Shown piece by piece: positions 1 to 9,707 of a stretch of DNA of 64,000 bases. Origin of the DNA: Brevipalpus yothersi (Eukaryota; Arthropoda; Arachnida; Trombidiformes; Tenuipalpidae); the NCBI GenBank assembly GCA_003956705.1, contig QZCP01000073.1, forward strand, positions 23,449 through 87,448, written 5' to 3'. A model generated the notes under the pieces. That model saw nothing but the letters and a program-made list of their open reading frames with translations, was not told the DNA's origin and did not search any database. The first letter of the stretch is position 1; each line of letters starts with the position of its first letter. The position numbers and the translations under genes are program-made.

Positions 1-92
<92 letters not shown>
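1..92. repeat. (CT)n microsatellite at window edge
   Basis: Uninterrupted CT dinucleotide run from the first base to about 92. It probably continues outside the window. No coding role is visible. Confidence 0.97.
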
Positions 93-97
<5 letters not shown>

Positions 98-764
98 ACT
101 CTCCATGCACACACATTCACTTACTCTTTTACCTCCACTTTATCTACATGGCCATATTTTTTTCATGTTCACCATGTAACCCATATATAAGTACCATACG
201 CACATACACATACACATACAACACCATGGGAGAACCTAATATTCTAGGACCTTCACCAGAGAGATGGAGATAGTAAATGTTTCGCCCTACTTACACCCCC
301 TTCTTTCTCTCTCTCTCTTTCGACTATTTCGACACCATGTTCTGATTATAACCTTTTCCTCATGGTACTCCGTCCTTTCGGAACTGTATGTATGTATGTG
401 TGTGTGTGTATATGTATTTCGGTTTCGTTCATATTGCGAAATTTGACTCTGTTTATTAGAATCTATTTAAACTCTCCCTCTTTTTTTCATAATGTCATGG
501 AGTATGTCTTTTTGGTGTATATCAATTTTTTTTTCTCTCTCTTCTTCCCTTCCTTTTTGCCTGTATTGCCGTTAACATATATCACGAACACGTTGTTCTT
601 TTTGAGGATAGATTTTCTTTCTTTTTCCTCTTACTGCTTGTGCAATACTGTTCCGAATAACGAAAGCGAAAATTGATAAAACTTTTCTTACCCGTCCTTC
701 TTATTCTTCTGTATTGCATAAAAATTGATCATCATCATCAATTATCATTATTCGTCCATGGCTA
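93..764. other. Non-coding stretch upstream of the first visible CNNM exon
   Basis: Pyrimidine-rich, low-complexity DNA with short (GT)n and (CT)n runs. The small open frames here are low-complexity and match nothing I recognise. It is probably an intron of the CNNM gene, because the coding frame beginning near 766 has no in-frame ATG before a stop at 726-728 and is preceded by an AG at 764-765. Confidence 0.55.
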
Positions 765-765
765 G

Positions 766-2604
766 TGGCTTATTTTCAAGAGAGCAGTAACACTACCACA
801 ATACGATCCCGGTTATTTGGTATCAGTAGCCTTGATGCTGGACCATTGGAGGTACCGGTTGATACAACTAGCTCTGTACTATTATTTGGCATTCAATTGA
901 ACATATCAAAATTAACATTCACCCGATCATCGAAAGGACGAAATGAAGATTGCGATAATTTGGATCATACATCAGTATATTCACCAGTATTCGTTGAAGA
1001 TGGTGTTTCTCGTGTAGATGTACTCTTACCGCCTGGTAAAGGTAGCTATTATATATGCCTCTATCAGGACGGTAAATGGTTACATCAAGGCAATGAATCG
1101 TATATTCATATCGGAGCTAAAACACCATTGGTGCCTATATGGGCTAGTGTATTGATAATAATATTATTATTATCATTTTCGGGTCTTTTTTCGGGACTCA
1201 ATTTGGGTCTTATGTCACTGGACAAAAATGATCTCCAAGTTATTGCCCGATGTGGTACCGAAATAGAGAAAAGATATGCTCGCATAATAGAGCCAGTTCG
1301 AAAGAGAGGAAATTATTTACTTTGCTCAATTTTGTTGGGTAATGTGTTTGTTAACAATACGTTGACCCTGTTTATGGAAGATTTGACCTCTGGTATAGTA
1401 TCAGCCATAGCGTCAACATTGGCTATCGTTATATTTGGTGAAATTGTACCACAAGCCGCCTGTTCCCGACATGGTTTGGCTGTTGGTGCCAAAACAATCA
1501 CATTCACCTATGTTTTCATGTTCTTAACCTTTCCACTCTCATTTCCAATATCCAAAATATTGGATTTTATTTTGGGTGATGAAATTGGTCATGTATATGA
1601 TCGTGAGCGCCTTATGGAATACATTAAAGTGACTAAAACGTATAACAAATTGGAAGAAGATGAGGTGAACATAATTGCTGGTGCTCTCAATTTGAAAAAT
1701 AAAACGGTTGGCGAAATAATGACAAGACTTGAAGATGTATTTATGCTTCCATTGAACGCCTTACTTGATTTTAACACTGTTTCCGAAATATCTAAACGTG
1801 GATATTCACGAATACCTGTGTACGAAGGTGATCGTAAAAATATTGTCGCTCTTCTACATGCCAAAGATTTAGCCTTTGTTGATCCTGATGATAATAAACC
1901 GCTCAAAACTCACGTCGAGTTTTATCGACATCAATTGGTTCATACTTATGAGGAAGAAAGTCTATTCAATCTTCTTAATGATCTAAGATTAGGTATGTCT
2001 TTTGTTCTTCTTCCTCAGTCATCTTTTCTTATTAAGAACTATTAATTTTTTTTTCTCCAAAATCAAGGCTATTTTTTTCGATTGAAAGTATTGAGATTTT
2101 CTATTACACCTGCTTATTGATAATTTTTCGATTTTGCAACTATTTGAGATGATATGAAACATACGTTCTTTATAGATATTTTTTTCCGTTCCACTATTAT
2201 TCTGGCTTATGACCTTTCTTCCTAATTTATATTTGATGAAATGGACATCTATTAGCCTCTATTTTTCTCTCTCATCGACATTCAGGTAAAAGTCATATGG
2301 CTTTTGTTCGCAAAATATTTACATTCGAAGATGAGGATCCATATTACGAGCTTACCGGAGTAGTGACACTTGAAGACATAATAGAGGAGATTCTCCAGAT
2401 GGAAATTGTTGATGAGACTGATACTTTGGGTACGTATTTAATTGCTTCCCTGTTTTGCAATCATTAACATTCACAGAATCTTTCACTCTATCTTACTTTC
2501 CATTCATCACCGTCTATCTCTTTCTCTTACTTTTCCCTTATCACGAACTCGTAGTATTGAAGATTGTGTGTGTGTTCTCCGGCTAGTCTCTACCCATGTA
2601 CTCA

Positions 2605-2676
<72 letters not shown>

Positions 2677-4161
2677 CTCTTTACTTCTCTCATTTTTTCT
2701 TTACTCTGCTCTCTCTCTCTCCCGCCGTCTTACTATTGGGTTCCTACTCTTTTGTTTCTTCCTCACACCTTCGCCAAAACCGTAAATTAATTATGTTTAC
2801 CTCATCCATTGATAGTTGACAACCGTAAAAAACAACGAAGGAAAGGCGCTGATCATCAAGATTTCACCGATTTTGTTCGCATTGGAGCTGCAAGTCAGGG
2901 CACTCACGATATCTCCTCTCAGTTGGCTCTTGCTACTTTCCAATACTTATCTACAGGTAAATGGATCATAAAAATTATACACGATAAGAAGAAGCAAAGT
3001 GAAACATGATACTTTTATGCTATCATATCGTCCAATTTCTATTGCTAATCACATTATTTCTCTCTCTCTCTCTCGTTCACAAACACAGCGGTTGAACCGT
3101 TCAAGAAACCATTGATAAGCGAAACAGTTCTTCGCCGTCTGTTAGCTCAAAAAATATATTTTTTCATTAAGAATATCAAGGATGATGACCCCACAAGCCA
3201 GCGTGAGCAAGTACTTTATGTACAAGGTAAACCTGCCGATTATTTTATCATGATATTGGAGGGCAAAGCACAGGTGACCATCGGCAGTGAAGGACTCACT
3301 TTTGACGCTGGACCATTCGCATTTTTTGGCACCTCATCACTGGGACTCACACCTAATGATCTTCGAAATATTACTCGTCCACCCACACCAGACTCACCAA
3401 AAGGGTCTAGTGAATTATCTGCTCGCAAAAGTGATGCAGGGCTGATTAATCCTGAATTCACAGGACCCACAATGACTGCCATGGATACTGCCATTGCCAC
3501 TGTTACACCGTCAGAGACTATATTCAAGCCTGATTACACTGTAAAGCTTATTGAACCCACCTTGTACATGAAAGTAACTCGACAAGCTTATTTAGCAGCT
3601 TTTCGCGCATCAATGATGGAACAGGAGAAACAATTCTCTACCGATGAGGAGAAGTTGAAGAAAGAGATCGATATTGTCTTCAATCGAAGTTTCAATGATA
3701 ACAAACAATCGGCAAGCTTACAACAGTTACAACAATTACAATTACAAAGTCGCGATACAAATGCTCGATCAAAAGCGAAAAATAGTAGTACAACATCTTT
3801 ATCACCACTAGTTCGACGCCGAGAGCCCAGTCCTCCTGGTCGACTTCATATACTGCCTCGTCGTAAGAGTTCGGCAACTATCATTAAGCCTCCGCTCAGT
3901 TCAGCCAATATATTGAATAAAGGATCAAAATCCCCACCATTAGAGCGGAAAGCATATCCTCTCCAGCCAATACCGCCGGAATCCTCCTCACCTAAGCGAG
4001 ATCCATCACCCAAAAGTAAATCATCCAAATCCTCAGGAAGTCCTCCAACATCATCTACTCGATTTCCATTTGGAGGTCCATCAGATCATTCGGGACAATC
4101 AACATCGGGCTCACCACCTGATAGTCCCAAAGAAGACTCACATCTCATCAATAAGAAATAA
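766..4161 (+). CDS. CNNM: CNNM-family metal transport mediator (ancient conserved domain protein), 5' partial
   Basis: Visible exons are 766-1992, 2286-2429, 2816-2956 and 3089-4161. All junctions are GT-AG and in phase, giving about 409 codons in the first exon and 861 in total. Order: an extracellular beta-rich region (about residues 1-115), the DUF21 transmembrane core starting near residue 125 (motif SGLFSGLNLGLMSL, then CSRHGLAVGA), a Bateman CBS pair (containing TRLEDVFMLP and SRIPVYEGDR), a second CBS part with GVVTLEDIIEEIL in exon 2, and a cyclic-nucleotide-binding-like domain (QGKPADYFIMILEGK). The tail is a Ser/Pro-rich disordered segment. CNNM proteins handle Mg2+ efflux or homeostasis at the plasma membrane and bind PRL phosphatases (family knowledge). 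The signal peptide and start codon are missing, so at least one upstream exon lies outside the visible model. The assignment is firm; which vertebrate CNNM it matches is not resolved. Confidence 0.93.
2608..2661. repeat. (CT)n microsatellite in CNNM intron
   Basis: Pure CT run inside the intron between coding exons ending at 2429 and starting at 2816. It is followed by CTTT-type imperfect repeats and creates artificial Leu/Ser open frames. Confidence 0.95.
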
Positions 4162-5101
4162 GAAATGAGTTGACTAAAATTCTCATTTCTGATACATCTT
4201 CCTTCTTTCTTCTTCCTATTCTTCTTCTTTCTCCTCCTTCTCCTCCTCCCCACCATTTGAAATCATCATTTCCATTGGTAAATCACATCTTTTCATCGAT
4301 CACATTCTTCCTGTTTTTTCTTCTAAAGTAATGGTCACCTCTCATCATCAAACTGATCGAGAAGCTCCTTGAAAACGATCTCAATGCTTATACCTAAACC
4401 ATACAAACACACACACACACACATACACACATATGCCAAGCCAACTTATTTTTAGCTAGTTTACTAGTTTATTTGGGTATATTCCCCCCGCTCAAATTGT
4501 TGGCGGGGAATGGATGATAAAATTAGACGCAATAACCACCACTAACTATTATCAAATGATGAATCATCATCATGCTTAAGTCTATAGACGAAAACGAACT
4601 GGGAAAAAGAAAAGCTCTACAAAGATACACTGTTCTAACGCCAATCCGTTGTTCGAAAAAGATTATTAAAAAAAAGCGACAAGACTTTTTTGAGCATACT
4701 TCAGCAAATATTTTGCCAAAAGCAATACATAACTTTGATTATAAATAGATAGCCAAAATTAAGATGATTATTATTATTATTATTAATTATTCCGAGAAAT
4801 ATAAAAAAAAATATAATGTAATCAAAGCGAATTTTTTTCGATTGTTTTGACCTTCTGTTGTGCAAGAGAGAAAAGAGAGAAAGATTGTCACAAAAGAAAA
4901 GCATTTATATAATCATTCCGATTCGAAACATCCCATGATCATGATTTGAATTACAATTAATCGTAAGAACGTGATGACTGAAAAATTTTGCCACTTCGAT
5001 GAAACATAATGGATGCAAAATATTTCAACAAAATTGATCACACTATCAATTGTTACAAGTATTTGTCAATCGTATGCTTGACAATCAACAGAAATTAAAC
5101 A
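4162..5101. other. CNNM 3' UTR and convergent intergenic region
   Basis: AT-rich, with a pyrimidine tract at about 4200-4250, a (CA)n run near 4407-4425 and an ATT run near 4768-4785. It separates the CNNM stop from the POLR3K stop on the other strand. No gene seen. Confidence 0.7.
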
Positions 5102-5431
5102 CTATTCTTTCCAACGATATGTACATTCCTTATTAGCACACCGATAGAAAGTGGTCATCGGTTCATCAGCAGATCGAGTTTGCATTTGCATAAAGTAAGC
5201 TTCACCATGTTCACATTTTGGACATTTAACTTGTGTCTTATCAACATTGTCCCACGCTTTAGCATCGGCAAGAATTTCGTCAACCTCTTTTAACCGTGGA
5301 TACTTTCGATTGATCACCTTACTGTTCACATTGTAAACATATGGACATGTTTTACAATAGAATCGAAAACATTTTGGACCTTCTTCCAGTGTCAAGCGAA
5401 CACCACAAAAATGGCAAAACAGTAGGACCAT
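5102..5431 (-). CDS. POLR3K: RNA polymerase III subunit RPC10 (C11)
   Basis: Single-exon frame of 109 residues, the usual family length (human about 108). The N-terminal zinc ribbon has FCHFCG and CKTCPY. The C-terminal TFIIS-type ribbon has CPKC, then QTRSADEPMTTFYRC, then a CxxxxC pair. The acidic RSADEP loop is the hairpin that enters the Pol III active site for RNA cleavage, termination and reinitiation (family knowledge). I start at MVLLFC rather than the ATG-less extension seven codons upstream, because family members begin with M-L-L-F-C. It sits head to head with COX17 across 394 bp, so a shared bidirectional promoter is plausible. Confidence 0.96.
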   Translation of the reverse strand: MVLLFCHFCGVRLTLEEGPKCFRFYCKTCPYVYNVNSKVINRKYPRLKEVDEILADAKAWDNVDKTQVKCPKCEHGEAYFMQMQTRSADEPMTTFYRCANKECTYRWKE

Positions 5432-5825
5432 CTTTCTCTCAATCCACGACAATTGATTGAGGAGAAGAAGAAGGGAATCGGTATAAATCTAAATTAAAAC
5501 TCGATATAGTTGAGTCTCGACAACACTCTAAGCAAAATTGAATCAAATTTGATCAATTCGCTCAATTAAAGGCTTCAATTTAAAGCTGCCAAGCACTTGA
5601 GGCTTGAGAAGTGAAAAACTGAACATGCTTCAATGTTTGTGTTTACATTTTTGCTAAGCAACTTTTGATTTGCCGGCTTGTTTAGTGTGATACAATTCTC
5701 GGTACTTTTGAACTGGATTCAATGTTAATTATGTGATAGTATTCTCACATTTTTGGCAGTTTGGTTTCATTTACCGTTATCTTTGCCCCGGTGATAGTGA
5801 ATACACACCCACAGTGTCGATATTG
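5432..5825. promoter_or_regulatory. Likely bidirectional promoter between POLR3K and COX17
   Basis: Short gap of 394 bp between two divergent housekeeping genes, with no other gene in it. I see no clear TATA box. The promoter role is inferred from position only. Confidence 0.4.
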
Positions 5826-6380
5826 ATGATGGCTAATGTGGATTCTCAGTCTGGTAAAGGTGATAAAAAGAATGCTACTGATGGCGAAAAAAAATTGAAG
5901 CCATGTTGTGCTTGTCCTGAGACCAAGAGAGCAAGAGATGAATGGTAATAATTGTGATTATATCATATTTTTTTCGATTTAAAGTCTTGAGGGATGATTT
6001 GAGGTCACTTCCCACAATCTTGTTGAATTTCTGACTAAACTATCGATCAATTTGCATGTGAAATCAATCATCAATGCTAGTCAAATGGAAAGTCTGATGG
6101 ACACCAATCACTGAAATCTTTTAACCAATTTTCATTGATTAACTCTCATCTGGACAGTGTTCAGAAAGAACAGAAAAGATCTCAGATCCAATTCCCCCAG
6201 ATTTCTATTCTCTATGGAGTCATCTAGCCGTTGATTATCATATTTCGTTCACTTGATGAGAAATATCGTAACGTTTTGTATCTTATTTTTCACAGCATCA
6301 TCGAACGAGGAGAGGAACATTGTCAAGATCTAATCGAAGCCCATAAAAAATGTATGAGAGATCTTGGTTTTCGAATATGA
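5826..6380 (+). CDS. COX17: Cytochrome c oxidase copper chaperone COX17
   Basis: Two exons, 5826-5944 and 6296-6380, join in phase (GAATG|GTAATA ... CACAG|CATC) to give 67 residues. The copper-binding pair C27-C28 lies in KPCCACPETK. The twin CX9C helices use C30/C40 and C49/C59, and the end LGFRI matches the family. COX17 carries Cu(I) in the mitochondrial intermembrane space to SCO1/COX11 for complex IV assembly (family knowledge). The intron falls inside the codon for Cys40, so an unspliced reading loses the second half. Two ATGs in tandem (5826, 5829) could each start; an upstream in-frame extension looks like 5' UTR. Confidence 0.96.
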
Positions 6381-7006
6381 AGAAGTGACGGATTTGGCTC
6401 GAATCGTTTTCTATTGTATACTATTTGGCAATTTCAATTGTCATTGTGAAATTTGGAATCTTCCAGAATCTGATCATGATCGAATAATTCGATTGTTCTC
6501 CATCGGTTTTATCATTCAATTTATCGCTAGAGATTGCATACTTGATGTGGTGGACATCTCTTGTTATATTTCCTCTAATTAGAGCTCACAGCATAAATCC
6601 AAGTCAGAATCTAAGGAATTGATACTAATGGTCAACAAAGGCATTCGATTTATGAAATTTGATTGTAGATGATGTTCAACCATTGGTCGCCTCGGTCTCA
6701 TTCATGAGATTGATCAAGAAGGTTTCGTAAAAAAGTAGTTTTGAAATGAAAATGGATTTATCCAAATATTCAACAATATAATACCAATATTGATTTGAAA
6801 AAAGCGTTAATTTTAAATTACTTTGATGAAATCTAATATTTGTTAATTTACATGGCCTCATTTAATACTGAGATCTGTTTTATTTTCACCATTCTTACTG
6901 GCTTTGATCGATTGTGAACATGGATAGACTTCGATCAGTTCGTCCGTCACAGCTTTTGAGGCTGATTTGCTGAGCGGATTTTTCGGTTTCTTCAAATCCT
7001 GTTAAC
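6381..7006. other. COX17 3' side and SIN1 3' side
   Basis: AT-rich, mostly without recognisable genes. On the minus strand 6858-6998 is an unbroken Lys/Ser-rich frame directly behind the proposed SIN1 stop. It may be 3' UTR or a mis-modelled last SIN1 exon (see findings). Confidence 0.5.
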
Positions 7007-8565
7007 TTAGAAGATATGAGGATCTATGTGCTTTGCAAAGATCAAATCCTCCAAATTTGGTGACATTTTGTCCACCGATATCAATTCGAATGACGAGATC
7101 TCTTTTGAGAGTATTGCTGCAGTCAGATGAAAAAGAAAAGTCCATTTCTCACACAGGAGAATTGAGTTGTTCTCAGGAAAGTCCTTTGTCGTCTTTCTTA
7201 TTCTTTTTATCACCTTTCCAGTATTTCTTGAACATTTTGAGAGGAAGTGATTTAGATTTGAAACGACGCTCACTATTAGTTGATCTCGTATCCATAGGCT
7301 TATCTTGTATAATATCATCAAAATTCATATTCTGAAATGTGGGCAACGGTCTGAAGAGAAAAAGAGAATCAAATAAGAGTGAGCATGATTCAAGCGAAAA
7401 ATAATATAGTAATAAAAATAAAAATGAACTAACGTTGCTTCCACAAATCCACCGGGATCATCTGACGCTTCGACTAGAGCAAGAATAGGGAATTCATACT
7501 TTTCAACCACGTCATTAGGGTTTAGAGCTGGAAAATCAGTGTCAATTTCACCATTATCCTCAGCAATTCGAAGGCAATACTTTGATATGTTTGAATCTAA
7601 TTTTGGTTCTCTATCCTCATTTGTATACGACCAGCACGTTAAACCGATTAAATCTCGTACCTTTGCTTGAGTAAAAATAACAACCGGCATCGATTTATTC
7701 CGCTGTTCGGGAGGTAATACGTGTAAGATTATCTCGTAGCATCGAGTTCGCCGAAGACGATCGCCAACTCTTGCATCAAATCGAGCAAAATCTTTGAAAG
7801 GATTATCGGGAAAAGTTTCAACAAGAAATGTGAGAGCAGATCTTTTGGGAGGCTGATCTTTGTTTGATGATGATTTAGTTGATTGTCCTTCCAAATCTTT
7901 GCGTGGAAAAAGTTCTTCCAGCTGACTCTCTAGAATCACAAAAAACATTCATCAACACCCAACATCATCATCAATTCAGAATGCAATATCAATAATTAGA
8001 GGCGTTGATAAGCCTTCTCTCTTACCAGTTGTTGATTTAGAATGATCTCTCCAATGGATTGTTTTCATTTTGGCTGCTGCTCTTTTCTCCTCTTTCAGTC
8101 TTTCCAATCGTTGAGCTGTATTAGAACGTCCACGATAAGCACCGATAGTTTCGATATCAGAATTTATTTCCGATGGATGACCAGCATCGAGTAGCTCAGA
8201 TTTGGCTTCAATTTCAACCGCTAAAACAGCAAATAGAGAATTAATGAATAACATGAAACAATCAATCCATTGAAAGAAAAAAAATCTTCACAACAGAATC
8301 ATGATCAAATTGATCATTTGTGTATCCATATACACTTGGAATGATTGCAAGAAAAAACATGTCAAGATGGGAAAGTGACAGTGACAGAAATACAAGAACA
8401 CACTGATTTACCTTTTAATATAGTCGAATCAGCATCAGATCCAAAATAATGAGGCATAGTTTCATGAAGCATAACTCTCTCACATGTTTCCGTTGGATCA
8501 CTTGTGATAAATGAATGCCGAATGTGGCTGAGCAAAAATCTTCGATCATCGAAGAAAGCCATCAT
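7007..8565 (-). CDS. Sin1: TORC2 subunit SIN1 (MAPKAP1 orthologue)
   Basis: Minus-strand exons 8412-8565, 8026-8220, 7434-7929, 7214-7350 and 7007-7116 give 363 residues in phase. The N terminus MMAFFDDRRFLLSHIRHSFI aligns with the human MAFLDN start. The segment RSNTAQRLERLKEEKR is the SIN1 hallmark. Exon 3 is the CRIM domain (LIGLTCWSYTNEDREPKL, YCLRIAEDNGEIDTDFPALN), which recruits AKT/PKC substrates to TORC2 (family knowledge). The last exon carries FELISVDKMSPNLEDLIF, resembling the start of the Ras-binding domain, and then stops. No PH domain was found, so the protein is shorter than human SIN1 (522 residues). Splicing of the last two exons is my inference. Without the intron at 7117-7213 the frame stops at 7173. 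Confidence 0.85.
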
Positions 8566-8640
8566 CAAAGCAATCGAACGGATAATAATTCACATTAATT
8601 CAATTTACAAGGATCGATTATTCATATTTTATTATCATCA

Positions 8641-8700
8641 TCATCATTATTATTATTATTATTAATTCACACACACAATCATTGTGTGTGTATGTGAATT
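8641..8700. repeat. (ATT)n run followed by a CA/GT inverted repeat
   Basis: An ATT/ATC run (8641-8663) is followed by 8664-8700, where AATTCACACACACAAT is mirrored by an almost complementary ATTGTGTGTGTATGTGAATT arm. This could fold into a hairpin with almost no loop. It lies in the 244 bp between mL40 and SIN1. No function is claimed. Confidence 0.7.
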
Positions 8701-8809
8701 TTTTTTTTGGTTTCCCACAATCAAAACATACACCAAAAACGGCGCCGCTGCATAGCATGTTCAACATGATAAACACACACACCAATAATAATAATAACAT
8801 GAAACATGG

Positions 8810-9373
8810 TCACATTTTCCAATGTTTGGTGATGTCCTGTTTGTGTCCATCGGGAGGAAAATAATCTGGATTAGCTGGTGTCTCCTTGACAATATGATCA
8901 TTTTCGTATGGTAATAAATGGGCATCAGGCTTAACCGCATCATTCCATAGACTAGGCGATAATTGACGAAGACAATCGAGAGCTTCCTGTTGGGCTTGTG
9001 TTAGACGTCGAAGGCATTTCATCTCCTCTTTGGCTTCAATAAATTTATACAATGACCACACTTTGAGCATTTTCTTATACCTCACATCAAGCTGTTCATC
9101 TACACCATCTCTTTCCCGTATATCAATCTCTTTCTGCACTGTCGGCTGTAGTGATTGTTCATAAATTGGTATCAATTTTTTGGGTGATTTTTCCAACTTA
9201 TCAATACTCGCTTCCAAACGTTTCACTTTACGCTCCAAACGTATCTTCAACACCAGCGGATCAATTCGACCTTTCTTTTTCTGTGCAAAACATCCACTCG
9301 TGGTACTTATCGATCGCTGCACCCCAGACCACCACATTCCTCCACGCACACAATTCATCATCATCATCATCAT
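8810..9373 (-). CDS. MRPL40: Mitochondrial large-subunit ribosomal protein mL40
   Basis: Intronless frame of 187 residues. Family features in order: a basic, mitochondrial-targeting-like N terminus; a basic coiled segment (RLERKVKRLEASIDKLEK); the core KVWSLYKFIEAKEEM; QAQQEALDCLRQLSP; and the C-terminal PANPDYFPPDG followed by DITKHW. These match mL40 of the mitochondrial 39S subunit. The start lies in a run of six ATG codons created by an (ATC)n repeat (about 9356-9373), so the exact initiator is ambiguous. MNCVRGGMWW is the first non-repeat sequence. SIN1 follows on the same strand. Confidence 0.9.
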   Translation of the reverse strand: MMMMMMNCVRGGMWWSGVQRSISTTSGCFAQKKKGRIDPLVLKIRLERKVKRLEASIDKLEKSPKKLIPIYEQSLQPTVQKEIDIRERDGVDEQLDVRYKKMLKVWSLYKFIEAKEEMKCLRRLTQAQQEALDCLRQLSPSLWNDAVKPDAHLLPYENDHIVKETPANPDYFPPDGHKQDITKHWKM

Positions 9374-9707
9374 GATGCCCGATGGTGTTGATGATCACCT
9401 AACCACTGTGACCATAACTGATGGCCAGAAAAAATCCTCAAAAAAAATTTTGCTTCAAATGAGAAAAATTTTTCTCATGAAAATATTTTAGTTCAATAAG
9501 TTGCCGCTACGCGATCACAGCGCCACATACATAGCAATATAAGCTCCGCCCATCAAAAATATTGCCGATTGTTAAAAGAGTGGCCATTTTGGGCAGCTCA
9601 GTTTACTTATAAGTCCACAAGTTCTAATACAGTTTGGGCCAATAGTCTACCTTTTTTTCATTTTGTATGCAGAAAAAAATTATATTATTATTTAGTTAAT
9701 TTAAGGG
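9374..9707. promoter_or_regulatory. Divergent spacer between mL40 and the JARID2-like gene
   Basis: A gap of 334 bp between the mL40 start (minus) and the start of the JARID2-derived gene (plus). It holds the end of the ATC repeat and AT-rich DNA. Promoters for both genes are expected here by position; no motif is identified. Confidence 0.35.

Noticed and set aside
2442..2819. Leu/Ser-rich open frames over the CT repeat
   Set aside because: They are translations of an intronic (CT)n microsatellite in all frames and are interrupted by the CNNM exon junctions.
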